Notes: generated by a model not told the origin, from the sequence alone. A DNA stretch of 64,000 bases from Dromiciops gliroides (GCF_019393635.1 NC_057861.1:166510303-166574302), one strand, 5' to 3'. Shown: positions 1-11,215, counted from the stretch's first letter. Numbers and translations: made by a program.

Positions 1-860
1 TCATATTCATAAGGGATGTTATTTAGGTAATACCTATATGGTCTGATGGTTTTCCTTACTTTCTTCAAACTGTCTGGATTTTGCAACAAGAAACTAATTA
101 TCTGAGAGTCAGCTCCTAGTCTTATCTTAACTAACTGTATAGTTTCTCTACCTCTGGCTACAAAGTATATAATCAATCTTATTTCAATATTGACCATCTG
201 ATCATGTTCATGTATAGATTCACCTTTTGAGTTGTTGAAAAAGAATGTTTGCCATGGCCAGCAGGTTATCATGACAAAACTCTAGTCTCCACCTAGCTTC
301 ATTTTGTACTCCAAGGTCAAACTTGCCTGTTATTCCAACCATCCTTTGGATTTAGCATTCCAATCCCCTAAGAAGAATATTACATCTTTTTTGGTGTTAT
401 TTCTGTAACTCTTTTGTGGGGGCAATGAGGGTTAAGTGACTTGCCCAGGGTCACACAGCTAGTAAGCTTCTAGTGTCTGAGGCCGGATTTGAACTCAGGT
501 CCTCCTGAATCCAGGGCCAGTGCTTTATCCACTTTGCCACCTAGCTGCCCCTTGGTGTTATTTCTAGAAGATGATGTAGGTCTTCATAGAGTTGATCAAC
601 TTTGGTCTGGAGAGACCAAAGAGGCATCAGTGGTTGGAGCATAGACTTGTATTACCATGATGCTGAACAGTTTGCTTTGTATTCAAGCAGATATAATTCT
701 GCTATTTTTAAAATTATAACCCAGTACTGCTTCTCTCATGCTTTTATTGACTATGAAGGCTAGCTACTCCATTTATTCTAAGGGATTCTTGTCTATAGGA
801 GTATATGTAGTGATCACCTGAATTAAATTCACCCATTTACATGCATTTAACCTGACCAAA
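1..860 (-). mobile_element. RTE/Bov-B-type LINE relic, endonuclease region
   Basis: Read on the minus strand, this matches the APE-type endonuclease part of a Bov-B/RTE LINE. Recognisable peptide pieces include GEFNSGDHYIY and RQESLRINGVA, the family's GEFNS..HYIY and ..QESLR.NGVA stretch. It contains stops, so it is dead. The element runs off the left edge towards its RT domain and is split by a SINE at 405-551. The right boundary is uncertain (somewhere between 850 and 1060). Bov-B/RTE elements are known in marsupials and ruminants; the family call is by recognition only. Confidence 0.75.
405..551 (-). mobile_element. tRNA-derived marsupial SINE with TSD
   Basis: Antisense copy of the abundant SINE: on + it reads TAAGTGACTTGCCCAGGGTC through CACCTAGCTGCCCC. 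It is flanked by a perfect 14-bp target-site duplication, TTGGTGTTATTTCT at 391-404 and 552-565, which shows insertion into the RTE relic. Confidence 0.93.
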
Positions 861-1074
861 AAAAGTAGACTAGGTTTGTACCTGAGATTCTTTAAAAATG
901 TAGCTTGTTCTGGATACACAGTCAATCAAAGGAAGTTAGTCCCACCTATGTAGTGGGACACAAGATAGCTTCTTCCCAAAAACAGGTTGCCTCTACATTA
1001 AGTGATCTGGGTGCAGCCAAGCTTCCATTACACTAGCAAGGACAGGCTAGATTTGTTTCCCCCTGTTCAGACTA

Positions 1075-1120
1075 TGTTGTTGTTTCAGCATCTATAGTGT
1101 TGTTGTTTCAGCATCTATAG
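1075..1120. repeat. Perfect 23-bp tandem duplication
   Basis: Two exact adjacent copies of a 23-bp unit starting TGTTGTTGTTTCAGC (1075-1097 and 1098-1120). This looks like a recent slippage or local duplication. No function is evident. Confidence 0.9.
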
Positions 1121-2590
1121 TGAATTTCTTAATGCATGTTGTTCCATGTGTGACCATGAGATAAATAAGCCTCTTTCCAAGTTTCATGAACAACTCATCT
1201 CAGTATCTACCTTTTCTCAACATTGTCTCTGTGGTATTTTCTCAGCTCTAAAAGCAGAAAATGTCTTGTACATGTGCCCCAGATCTCCCCTTTTAACTGG
1301 AAAAAAGGGGACAGGCTTATCTTAAATACCATGGTTTACAACATTCAATGAAACTGTGAAGTCCTAAAATATGACTAACCTGTCATAATTTTGGCTAAAG
1401 AGTATTAGCAAGGTTGCAACTAATGTGTTTAACAAAATTTGATTTCACTTAGTAAATATCACAGGTTGGTGATGTCCCATCAGCCTAAGTATTAATCACC
1501 CTAAATGGGATGATCATCCTGTAGGTGATCTATCCTCACCTATATTCTTCTTTCTTTTGGAACCTGTGTCTTCTATTCAGAATTCAGAAGCCACTGACTG
1601 TTTACATTGTAAACTGTACCCTAGCTATGGTTCTTGAACACAATTTTGTCAAAAACTCAGAGGCATCAACATTGCCTGTATGTATCTCAAAAGACAATAG
1701 AATTGAATAAATGAAGCTGGGATCCCATACCTCTCTCCTCTGTCAAAAAGTATTTTCAAGGAACAACAACAATTATACTTTGTAAATAGGCTGATAGAGC
1801 TCTCATATGCAACAACATCTAAATTATAACCCATTAGAAAGTCAGGCCTCTGACATATATTCATTCAGTGAATAGACAAGCTGGTCATTTCAGAATGCCT
1901 ATTTCAACCTGACAAGTGAGTTTCTTATGTTGGACACTGGGCAATTAATTTAGGCAATACTCTTTTATTGTTGGCTCATATAGGCAAGTGGGTAGTGGAA
2001 AAAGGATAGCAAAGCATTACGCTTAAATACCCTTCCATCTCCACTGCTTTGCACATAGTAGGTACTCAATCAGTGTCTATTGAGTTGATTTTTACCTATA
2101 GCCTTAGGACAGTGATAAACTAAAGAAAGTGAATTTGTTTAAAGCCACAGTAAAATTGCGGACATAAACATTGTTAGTATTGGTGGCCTCCCCAACAAAG
2201 CCATCGGGAGGATCATATTATATAAGGAATTTCATGTTCACGCAGACAGCAGCATCAAAATGAGCTACATTTGTATTTCAGAGTAGGAACTGGCCTATCT
2301 CTATAACTGCTTGAGCAATCAAACCTCACCAGCACGGTGACATATCCTGACATATACCACCATTTGCCAGCCTGACACATTATGAGCATGTCAGGACTCC
2401 ACTGCTCAGTCTCTCCCATCCTAAAGCTTTATTAGTCATTATGCTGTGTGAGTCTAACACAGAATCGCTGCATGAGGTAAAAAGTACTCATTCTTCATTG
2501 TTTTCCCATGTAACTAGTAAATTTATTCCCACTATAAACTGGGAAACTGCAAGTATAAATACTTCCATTGTTGTAGGAGGCACCCAAGAA
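1121..2590. other. Non-coding stretch, no clear features
   Basis: No credible gene. A weak L2/MIR-like tail (GCACATAGTAGGTACTCAAT at about 2053-2072) suggests an old repeat fragment. The rest looks unique and AT-rich, with only short stop-bounded reading frames. Confidence 0.6.
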
Positions 2591-2619
2591 AATAGGGGAG
2601 CCCTCTCCGCTGTGTATAA

Positions 2620-2850
2620 CAACAACAACTATAACTTGCATTTATTTCTATGGCACTTTAAGGATTATGAAGAACTTTCCTCATAACAAACATGAAAGGT
2701 AGGTGTATAGGAGGATAAATTGGGTGCTGAAAGGGACCTTAGAGATCATCTAGTCTAATTCCCTCGTTTTATAGGTGAGGAAACTGTGGCAGAAAGTGGT
2801 TACATGACTTGCCCATTACCCAATTAGTAATATATGAGGAAGGATCTGAA
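2620..2850 (-). mobile_element. Old CORE-SINE/MIR-like relic
   Basis: Contains the typical block of ancient mammalian SINE/LINE tails: GCATTTATTTCTATGGCACT, then GATCATCTAGTCTAATTCCC and GTGAGGAAACTGTGGC followed by TTGCCCA. Heavily diverged and probably a composite of two relics. Strand is inferred from the order of blocks. Confidence 0.45.
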
Positions 2851-3160
2851 CCCTAAGACCAGTCCTACATTTGCTAGAAGTAACATCCACATAGCTTTGG
2901 AGGGGAGAAAGGGAAGAGCATGGCAAAGGGCAATACTGCTTACGGTTATGCATAGGACAGAGGAATCTGAGACCACATGTTTAAACGGTCAAAGCTTGAA
3001 TGTGGGGGACAGATTTTTTTAATCAAATTCTGCTTATGGAAGCCTTGTCTTTTCCTTCCCTTCCTGCCATAGCAGCACTATAATACCCAGGCAGTTTACA
3101 TTGTGGAGGAAATCCCCCTCAAACTTGTCCAATATTAAAGGGAGAGAAACAGAAACAGAG

Positions 3161-3222
3161 AAAGAGATAGAAACACAGAGAGAGACAGAGGGGAGAGAGA
3201 AACAGAGAGAGAGAGAGGGAGG

Positions 3223-3280
<58 letters not shown>

Positions 3281-3281
3281 A
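3161..3281. repeat. (GA)n microsatellite and purine tract
   Basis: Interrupted GA/GGGA repeats lead into a nearly pure (GA)n run at about 3228-3265 followed by GAAA interruptions. The long open frames on both strands here encode only RE or SL dipeptide repeats and are artefacts of the microsatellite. Confidence 0.97.
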
Positions 3282-3364
3282 TAAAATGCACACATGGATT
3301 ATTAACTATGGATAGAAATAGGAAAGAGAGCTAGAGAACAGATTTTCATCACTTGGACGGGAAA

Positions 3365-3925
3365 TTGACAAGTTATCAACGAACATTTATTAAGTGCGTA
3401 CTGTGTGCAGGCAAAGAAAGGCAAAACAATCCCTGACCTCAAGGAATTTACACTCTAATGCTAGAGATAATAGATAAAAAAGTAAATGGAAACAAAAAGA
3501 GTAAGATCTAAGAAGACTTAAAAGGTAGGAAAGGGCGAGGTTATACAGAACTTTAAAAACAAAACAAAGATTTTATATTTGATCGTGGATGTGACAGGGA
3601 GCCAGAAGAGTTTATTGTCAGGGGGGAGGGGGGTGGCTGTTGACATGATCAGACCTGAGCTTTAGAAAAATCACTTTGATAAGTGAGTAGAGGATAGACT
3701 GGAATAGGGACACTCGAGACAGGAAGATTAACCAAAAGTCCAGGCATGAGGTGAGAAAGGCCTGCATCAGGGTGGTAGCAGTGTCAGAGGAGAGAAGGGG
3801 ACATATATGAGAAATATTGAGAAAGTAGAATTGATAGAACTTGGTAATAGAGCAGATAGAGTGGGAAGAGAGCATGAGAATGAGGAGCTGAGGATGATAA
3901 TTAGGTTGTGAGCCTGGATATATGA
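3365..3925 (-). mobile_element. L2 LINE relic (3' end and RT C-terminus)
   Basis: Antisense to +. It starts with the reverse of the L2 3' tail (ACATTTATTAAGTGCGTACT, then CCCTGACCTCAAGGAATT) and runs into sequence whose minus-strand translation holds the degenerate RT C-terminal motif VIFLKLRSDHV and the upstream SSDTATTLMQAF. It is broken by frameshifts. The element appears to continue beyond the SINE at 3928-4176, at 4200-4330. Confidence 0.7.
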
Positions 3926-3927
3926 GA

Positions 3928-4176
3928 GGACAGCTAGGTGGTGCAGTGGATAGAGCACAGGGCCGGGAATCAGGAAGATATGGTCTCAGGCACTTACTAG
4001 CTGTATGACTCTGAGCAAGTCATTAAATCCTGTTTGCCTTGGTTTCCTCAACTAAAAAAGGAGTTGAAGAAGGAAATGTCAAACCACTCTAGTACTTTTG
4101 CAGTATCTTTGCCAAGATAACCCAAAAGGGGTCATGAAGAGTCAGACATGACTGAAAAACTGGCAAACAACAACTG
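3928..4176 (+). mobile_element. CORE-SINE with RTE-type tail (MAR1-like)
   Basis: Head GACAGCTAGGTGGTGCAGTG, tRNA-like body, CORE segment (TTTCCTCAACT), then a tail with AAGAAGGAAATGTCAAACCA and GGTCATGAAGAGTCAGACAT ending in CAACAACTGAA. The tail resembles the Bov-B/RTE 3' end, which suggests mobilisation by the RTE machinery. It splits the surrounding L2. Confidence 0.85.
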
Positions 4177-4199
4177 AATAATAGTTATATTTCCAATGA

Positions 4200-4330
4200 T
4201 AATAAGAAAGTTCAGAAGGGGGAAGGTTTTGGGGAAAATATACTGAGTTTAGGTTTGGACAAGTTGAGTTTAACATGTCTATAAGACATACAGTTTGAGA
4301 TATCCAATAGGAAACCAGGCCTAATACTAT
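4200..4330 (-). mobile_element. L2 relic, continuation
   Basis: Contains the block GTTTGAGATATCCAATAGGA found in antisense L2 copies and follows the SINE that split the element. Diverged; boundary approximate. Confidence 0.45.
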
Positions 4331-4718
4331 TTCATTGGTTCAGTTCTCATGGCCTCTGAGAGAACAATAGAAACTAATCCGTCTTGGCAGTGTTTATGAA
4401 TAAATAAACACACAAAAAGAAAAAGAACCTGAAGGAAATCCCTTCCCTCTCCTGGCTGGAAGTGACAGGGGAACCAAATTTCCAGGCTTCTGCCCTGCCT
4501 GCCTCTATGAGAGCTGATGTGGAAGACTTAGAGTATTTTAGACCAGGAGTACATGTGCACTGACAGAAGGACCCTTTAATTTGTTTCTGCTAGGCTTATG
4601 AAAGTCTGCACAATAGGTGGTGAGGTTGATTGGAGTAGCCCCCTGCTCAATTTGATGAGTTTTCCTTATCATTTGTATAAGATTATAGGGTGTCTTTAAA
4701 GCAGACTATAGCATGTCA

Positions 4719-4865
4719 ACCTTTTTTGGTGTCTGGTTATCTGAAGAAACCTATGGTCCCCTTCTCAGAATAATATTTTTATATTAATAAGAAAATATAT
4801 AGGATTACCAAGGAAACTAATTGTATTGATATATAGTCATCAATTATTATTTTTTTTTAATTCAC
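4719..4865. mobile_element. Unclassified interspersed repeat, likely non-autonomous DNA transposon
   Basis: Block CCTATGGTCCCCTTCTCAGA followed by an AT-rich middle (AATATATAGGATTACCAAGG). The same pattern recurs at 63597-63775, so it is a dispersed family. A DNA-transposon origin is inferred from the ACCTTTTTTGGTGTC-type end. Confidence 0.45.
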
Positions 4866-5009
4866 AAACTCCAGATCAAGAATCCTTGGCTAAGAGGCAT
4901 CTTTGGGGTGTCTCCCCCCAAAATGTGGTAATACACTGTAGCCTTGATGAGAGGACACTGATTTGCTTTCAGAGACAAAATAATTGTCTAGCTGAAACAT
5001 CTTCTAACA

Positions 5010-5262
5010 AGCATCTAGGTAGAGCAGTAGATAGAGTGTTGGGCCTAGAGTGAGGAAGACCTGAGTTCAAATTTGGCTTCAGAAATTTACTAGCCATGTG
5101 ACCTTGGGAAACTCATTTAACCTCACTTTCCTCAACTATAAAATGTGGATCATAATAGTATTTATCTTGTGAGAATTTTTGTGAGGATCAAATGAGATCA
5201 ATTTTTAAAGCACCCTAGCACAGTGCTCGGCACATAGTAGGTGCTATATAAATTTTAGCAAT
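5010..5262 (+). mobile_element. MIR-type CORE-SINE, nearly full length
   Basis: Head GCATCTAGGTAGAGCAGTAG, tRNA-like B-box region GAGTTCAAATTTGG, CORE (CTCAACTATAAAATGTGGAT), then TGTGAGGATCAAATGAGATC and the L2-like tail GCACATAGTAGGTGC. All MIR modules are present in order, with moderate divergence. Confidence 0.85.
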
Positions 5263-5269
5263 CCACAGA

Positions 5270-6745
5270 TGCAAGCTTTCTTAAGTTTAAAAACTTGAAG
5301 ACTGACCTTCTAGAGGGACAACATTTCCTGAACAGTGGCCTCTTGGAGAAGAGAGGATAGCCTAAGTAGCCCCTGAAATAGGAGGACTAAAGGCACATCA
5401 TGGGACCTGGGAGTGGGCACAATTTGTGAATTTTGCCCCAAACTGTTTTAACCCTGCTATTACCTTGAGTAACCTGGACAGTGTAAACTTGATGAGAGGG
5501 GAATTATTTCTTCAGCATCCCCCAAAGTTCAGCTACATTACTAGGGGAGACTAAGTCCTACAATGGTCTTATAAATCTTGGGATGAGGAATTTAAAGTGG
5601 CTATGCAAGACTATGGGGGAGAAGAATTCATCAGAAGTCTTTGGGCTTGCCCAAGTTCAGTCCTTTTCTGGGGAGAGATCAGGGGTGTTCAAGGGCTTCC
5701 TAAGTTCATGGATCTATTTATGGGCTCCTCTGAATCCTTTATATGTTTTGCATTTTTCTCAGGTGACATAAAAGTAATCCTACCTATATACACTATTACC
5801 ATGACTGCCTGAATGGAAGCTTGAACCTTTCTTTACCTGCATTTGGGGAAGCTAGAATAACTCAAATATAAGCCATGCTTAGATGTTTTCCCAGAGTGAT
5901 TTGATGTGGGGTCAATGAGCTAATGTTTAAACAAGAACAACAGCAGTGGCAGCAAAAGCAACAACAACATAACCATAACAATTAGTTTTGGGGTCAGACC
6001 CCAGGATTAGACTCACCCCATGGGAGGCCAGAGTATTGGGAAGCTCTGTGCCACAGGTTACACAAATTCTGTTGTTCTTATTGTTCTTGTTCTTGTTCTT
6101 AAGTGACCTTGAAGGAAACAAAGAAGAGCTAGGACAAATGGGAGGAATTCACCTAAACAGGATAAGAGCTGAGTCATTAATCTAATAATTGATACAACCC
6201 ATGCCCCTAGACAGAAAAGAAAATGATACCACCTACAATGGGGCAGAGCTACTGGGAGAGTGACCACCAGATTTTCAGAGGGGCACAGGGATCTAGGTGG
6301 TTAGCTCAGAGCTTACTCTGCTATTGCACATGATAGGTGGAGCAATATGTCCAGGGTCCTGACCCCAGCAAGGATGCTCTTCTTGGTACAGGACAATGTC
6401 CTGGTCATAGTGACCACTACTTTCAACACAGGTAATAAAACCCAGGACCACACAATTAACAACTGTTAAAACCAAGAAAGGAACAAGGTCTCCTGCTTCT
6501 AAACCTTACAGACTTTCTACCACATAATGCTCACAAAAGCTAAGGCAATTCTAGAAAACCTTGTAGTTAGGACTCAGGACAATTATAGTATTCTATAATT
6601 TGTTAAGCCACTCCCCGATTGATAGGTACTCCCTTACTTTGCTGGTCTTTTTTTTTCTAATCACACAAAAGTTATAACAAAATTGCAATTTTATAGGAGA
6701 TATTTCCACATAAATGTTACATAAATTTTAAATAGACTGGTCACA
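5270..6745. other. Repeat-poor non-coding island
   Basis: About 1.5 kb with no recognised transposon. It holds a small TTCTTG-like cluster at about 6070-6100 and the palindrome GGGGTCAGACCCC near 5990. Short open frames overlap on both strands without coding character. Confidence 0.5.
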
Positions 6746-6749
6746 TGAT

Positions 6750-7290
6750 AAGCATTTATTAAGTGCCTACTGTGTGCCAGATTTTCTGATAGGCAATAGG
6801 TATACAAAAACAAAACTGAAACAATTCTTGCCCTCAAAAAGTTCATATTATATTAAGGGAAACATACACAGTTAAGCATGTAGGAAATATATACACAGTA
6901 AACACAGGACTGCTTTTTTTTCTTCCTGTGGTAGAGGCACTAGCAGCTGGGGAGATCAACAAAGACCTTATAGTGCTTGAATTGAGCATTGAAGGAAGCT
7001 TCTACGAGGTGGAGTTGATGAAGGAATACAATATAGGTGTGGGAACACAGTTTGGGCAAAGATACAGAAATGACAGATAAAATGCAATATATGAGAAATC
7101 ACCAGCTTGATGATTTGGCTGAACCATAGAGCCAGTGAAAGGGGATAATGTGTAAAAAGCCAGGAAGGATAGGCTAGAACCATGTTGTAAAAGGGCTTTA
7201 ACTGACAAGCAGAGGAATTGGTATTTTATGCAAGAAGCAAATGGGCGCCACTGGAGTTTTTTCAATAGGAGAATGACATGGATTAACAAA
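6750..7290 (-). mobile_element. L2 LINE relic
   Basis: Antisense L2: tail block ATTTATTAAGTGCCTACTGT, then TTCTTGCCCTCAAAAAGTTC, then the upstream 3' region (GGGCTTTAACTGACAAGCAG, GCGCCACTGGAGTTTTTTCA). This is the same order as the copies at 3365 and 47070. Confidence 0.65.
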
Positions 7291-8027
7291 GTAAGGTTAA
7301 TTACATAAATTTTTACTAGCATTTACATAAAGTTACTTTTTAAAGTTTTATGCATATTGTATGCCAAGTGCTTTAGGGAACAGAATGATTGTATTTAAAA
7401 TAACTCAAAATGACTTCAGTTATAGCAGTATTAACCTTCAAACAAAAAGTATATACATCACACAAAATAACATTTAATATGTCAGGCCCTGCAAAATCAA
7501 GAGGTAAAATATAAGATGAAAACATAGAAAGTGTGAGTAAGAATGTTGTGTTAAATTCATTAAAAAGACTATTCCTTTCATCTTTCAGCAACAGAATTTA
7601 GTATTCAGAAAGAACAAAATTTGGAAACTTGAAAAAAGACAACTGTATTCTAATGAAGGGGAGTAGCATAGTTATAATAGTCCTACAAAGTGGAAAAATA
7701 ATATTTTCAGGTTACTCACTCTCTTTGATTTTTTTTTTTGGGCTTTGCTTGCACAAACATAGAGAAACAAGAAGGCAATTTACAAAAATTGTGTTCAAAA
7801 CAAGGTTCTTTCCAATCTTTCACTTAAGGGAAATATTGTACTCCATCAAATGACTAAGAAGTTCTATCAAGATGTTAGCCAGATAAAAAGGTCACCCTGT
7901 TCTTTTATTAATAGTCAAGAAAAACACAGATCCTTGCATTGTCTGGATTGCCTCATAGCATAGAGAATATATATGACCTATAAGGAAATAATAGTCCTAG
8001 GTTTCAGCAGAGGCATTTTGTTGGTGT

Positions 8028-8190
8028 TATTTAGTCATTAAGTCATATCCAACTCTTTAGGCACCATGTGGACTCTAGTACAATAATGCTGTCCATGGGG
8101 TTTTCTTGGCAAACTGTTGGAGTGATCTGCCATTTTCCTTCTCCAGTGGATTAAGGCAAAGAAAGGTTAAGTGACTAATCCCAGGGTCAA
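8028..8190 (-). mobile_element. Truncated RTE-tailed SINE (MAR1-like)
   Basis: Antisense tail: TTAGTCATTAAGTCATATCC, CCATGGGGTTTTCTTGGCAA, TTTCCTTCTCCAG, then CORE and GTTAAGTGACTAATCCCAGG. It stops before the tRNA-like head. The variant resembles the copy at 26467. Confidence 0.8.
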
Positions 8191-8249
8191 TAACAATAAT
8201 GAAATGATAGTCCTAGGTCTTAGAAGAGATATTGTAGGGTAAGAGAAAG

Positions 8250-8360
8250 ATTGAAAGTTTCAGAAATTAGGAGCCCTGGGCCCTTGTCTCTAGTTCTGCT
8301 ACTAACTAGTTGTATAACTCCAGATTTGTAATCTCAGGCAAGTCAACAAAAAGGGTAATC
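8250..8360 (+). mobile_element. MIR relic
   Basis: Fragment of the MIR body: AGTTCTGCTACTAACTAGTT, GTATAACTC, then CAGGCAAGTCAACAA. Short and diverged. Confidence 0.5.
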
Positions 8361-8394
8361 TATAATAACTTCTCAATGTATGACTGTGGAACCT

Positions 8395-8580
8395 CTGGAG
8401 GTCCCCAAGATTCTTTCAAGGGGCTGTTAGGCCAAAATTTTTAATAATAATACTAAAATATTTTCATTGTTAATACTTAAATGTTGATAGACATAACCCA
8501 CATAAACAAAGGATTTTGGGGGGAGATCCTCAATAATTTTTAAGAATATAAAGGGGTTCTGAGACAAAAAAACATAAGGG
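8395..8580. mobile_element. Unclassified old interspersed repeat
   Basis: GGAGGTCCCCAAGATTCTTT followed by an AT-rich segment containing TTAATAATAATACTAAAAT and a later GGGGTTCTGAGAC. It resembles old mammalian DNA-transposon relics, but I cannot name the family. Confidence 0.3.
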
Positions 8581-8694
8581 CCACTCATCTAAATGATACC
8601 TTCTAGTTCTCAAGTTCTAAGTTAGGTTGGGGACTCAAGCTTTAAGTGAATAATTAGGAGGGAAAAAATCAAAATCTCTGAATAAAGGAATTTG

Positions 8695-8901
8695 AGAGTT
8701 GAAAGGAACTTTAGTAGCCATTTAGTCCAAAGGAATCCCCACTATAACATACCTGGCAAATGGTTGTTCAACCTCTTCTTGAAGACCTCCAAGATGAGGG
8801 AATTTATTACTTCTCAAGGCAGCCCATTTTGAAGTATTTTGCAGATTTCCCAAGAACTTTGTATACTTGCCTCCACTCCAATGACCAAGACTGCTAAAAT
8901 T
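8695..8901 (-). mobile_element. CR1/L3 LINE relic, 3' part
   Basis: Antisense CR1/L3 3' segment: GGCAAATGGTTGTTCAACCT, CTTGAAGACCTCCAAGATGA, CAAGGCAGCCCATTTTGAAG. The order matches the copies at 13205 and 59340. A SINE is inserted at its right side. Confidence 0.7.
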
Positions 8902-8912
8902 AAGACCTCTTA

Positions 8913-9099
8913 TAGTTGTTGTTGTTATTATGATTATGATTATGATTATTGTTATTATTATATACTGAAGCAATTGGAGTTAAGTGACTTGCCCAGAGTC
9001 ACACAGCTAGCAAGTGTCAAGTGTCTGAGGCCGGATTTGAACTGAGGTCCTCCTGAATCCAGGGCTGGTGCTTTATCTAATGCACCACCTAGCTGCCCC
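8913..9099 (-). mobile_element. tRNA-derived SINE with TSD
   Basis: Antisense SINE with an ATT/ATG-expanded tail at 8913-8960. Perfect 11-bp TSD AAGACCTCTTA at 8902-8912 and 9100-9110. The tail has become a (GATTAT)n-like simple repeat, so this copy is not among the youngest. Confidence 0.92.
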
Positions 9100-9741
9100 A
9101 AGACCTCTTAATAAAGAAAGCACTGATACAATTTTCAAAAAATGCTGTCAAATTTGGCTCAGTAAGAGATTTCCATGACCCCTTGCCACCAGAACTCACC
9201 TAATAAATGTTTGTTGAATTTTTGAAGAGACTCTTTTTAAAATCCAGTTTGTCAAGTGGACTTGAGTGGAAAGTCCACTTAGGGATTTGAATGATCCATC
9301 TAGGATGTCTGCATTGTTCAAAATAACTGAATAATTTGTGTGGATGCTGCCACATAGAGGACTGGCAGAACCTCCACTCAAGTGATTATTTCTTTTTTCT
9401 TAGGGCCAAAGTCTATAGTGGAATACAAGTTGGCCTAAATAGGGCTTCTTTTTTGGCTAAAACTCACAGATGAACAAAGTTAACTTAAAGGTCATGTTTC
9501 CAAAGTGAGGGTCAATTTTCAGGAAGTAGAATAGTGTGTTTTTGCTCTCCTTCCACCTTCTGCCTCCCTCATGTCTCAATCACCCTGTGTGCCAAGTCCC
9601 ATACTCCAAAATATCCTTTTATGTCCCAAGTAAGAACGGTCTCAGTTTAGTATCAGGTAAGAGCATTCTGATTAAAGTAAGTCAGAATAAGGTATAAGTG
9701 TCAGCTTGAATAATAAATAAAGTGGTATATCTGGACTTGGG

Positions 9742-9973
9742 AGGTGGTTAGAGGCCTCAATGTATAGAGAGCTGGGCCTGGAGTCAGGAGGAACTGAGTT
9801 CAAATCCAACCTCAGACCCTTGTCTGTGGCCCTGGGAAAATTATTTAACCTCTGTTTTTCTTAATCCACTGAGGAAGGAAATGGAAAACCATCCAAGTAT
9901 ATTTGCAAAGAAAACCCCATGGCCAATATGGTCCATGGTGTCACAAAGAGTAGGACACATTAAACAACACAAC
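9742..9973 (+). mobile_element. RTE-tailed CORE-SINE (MAR1-like)
   Basis: AGAGAGCTGGGCCTGGAGTC and GAGTTCAAATCCAACCTC in the body, then AGGAAGGAAATGGAAAACCA and a tail near GTCACAAAGAGTAGGACACA ending AACAACACAACAAG. Confidence 0.8.
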
Positions 9974-10621
9974 AAGATTCAAACTCTGTCCTCGACACGT
10001 ACTAACTATAAAGTTATGGGCAAATGATTTCATTTCTCTAAACCCCAGGCAACATTTCAAGAGGCAGATAGATCCTTGACTATTTTGGAGCTGTGATGGG
10101 AATAAATGGGGTGAAAGAGGGTGGAGGTATAGTAGCATGCTTGTTGACCCAAATGAATCACTAATTGGTAGAATTTCAGGCACTATTGCCAGAGATGTAT
10201 TTGATGGGGGGGAAGTCTTCCTGTTGCTCCTTAAAAGTCACCAAACCCATCTCCTCTGCCAAAGGGCTCAATGGATTAAGACCTGGAAGGAATCTTGGAA
10301 ATAATTAGTCCAACCCTTGATTTAATGTTTCAATATTTTACCATTTTAACTTATTGGTACATTTTGTCATTTTGTTTTGACAAAACAATAATCCCTCACA
10401 CAACCTTCCCCATCCTCAGACATTCCCAGAAAAGTTAAGCAAAGGAACCTCACTTTATTTTGATAATTCCGGTCACCTTCCACTTTTTGAGTTTCTGGGG
10501 TCTTAAGAGAAAAGAAGCCTATATTCTTTAGCTTTGATGGTATGGTACCAACACTGTCTATTTTATTTGGCTTGAATTTTGTTGCCCTTTGATGTTGTAT
10601 TTATCTAACCCCTTAATTTTT

Positions 10622-10762
10622 GTTTTTTTCAGGGCAATGAGGGTTAAGTGACTTGCCCAGGGTCACACAGCTAGTAAGTGTCAAGTGTCTGAGGCCGGAT
10701 TTGAACTCAGGTACTCCTGAGTCCAGGGCCGGTGCTTTGCCACTGCACCATCTAGCTGCCCC
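10622..10762 (-). mobile_element. tRNA-derived SINE with 17-bp TSD
   Basis: Antisense SINE with poly-T on its left. Perfect 17-bp duplication CTAACCCCTTAATTTTT at 10605-10621 and 10763-10779. High identity to the family suggests a fairly recent insertion. Confidence 0.95.
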
Positions 10763-10779
10763 CTAACCCCTTAATTTTT

Positions 10780-10849
10780 AACTGATGAGGAAACTGAGTT
10801 CTAGAAAGGTTAAGTGACTTGTTCAAAGTGGGTAATGAAAGAGGGATTA
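10780..10849. mobile_element. MIR/L3-like relic
   Basis: ACTGATGAGGAAACTGAGTT and GTTAAGTGACTTGTTCAAAG are typical of ancient CORE-type tails. Two younger SINEs flank it. Confidence 0.45.
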
Positions 10850-10865
10850 AAATCTAGGTACTTTG

Positions 10866-11010
10866 TAGGGCAGCTAGGTGGCACAGTGGATAAAGCACCA
10901 GCCCTGGATTCAGGAGAACCTGAGTTCAAATCTGACCCCAGACATTTGACACTTACTAGCTGTGTGACCCTGGGCAAGTCACTTAACCCTCATTACCCCC
11001 ACCAAAAAAA
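10866..11010 (+). mobile_element. tRNA-derived SINE with TSD
   Basis: Sense copy starting near GGGCAGCTAGGTGGCACAGT and ending in poly-A. TSD AAATCTAGGTACTTTG (10850-10865) versus AAATCTAGGTTCTTTG (11011-11026), with one mismatch. It lies 103 bp from an oppositely oriented copy. Confidence 0.94.
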
Positions 11011-11094
11011 AAATCTAGGTTCTTTGCCCCCAAATCTGGGCCTCTTTCCATTTTCCCACTTGGCTCTTGACCCAGAATCTGTCAGAATGGAAAT

Positions 11095-11215
11095 TCCTTT
11101 AGGGTAAGGGCTCATTTCTTTTCTTTTTCTTTTTTTGGTATTTGTATTCCAAGTACCTAGCACAATGCCTGGCAAACAGTGGGTGCTTCATAAAAGTTTG
11201 TTGGATTTAATTGAA
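11095..11215 (+). mobile_element. L2 3' tail
   Basis: AGGGTAAGGGCTCATTTC, GGTATTTGTATTCCAAGTAC, AGCACAATGCCTGGCAAACA, then AAAAGTTTGTTGGATTTAAT: the L2 3' end in sense orientation. Confidence 0.7.

Noticed and set aside
3034..3334. Open frames on both strands of the GA tract
   Set aside because: Pure dipeptide repeats (RE, SL) from a microsatellite.
10814..11107. Recurring open frames with peptides such as GQLGGTVDKAPALDSG or LRPDLNSGTPESRA (also near 13784, 24433, 28240, 31423, 32587, 55119, 62064, 62437)
   Set aside because: They are translations of the same SINE in either orientation, not a conserved protein family.
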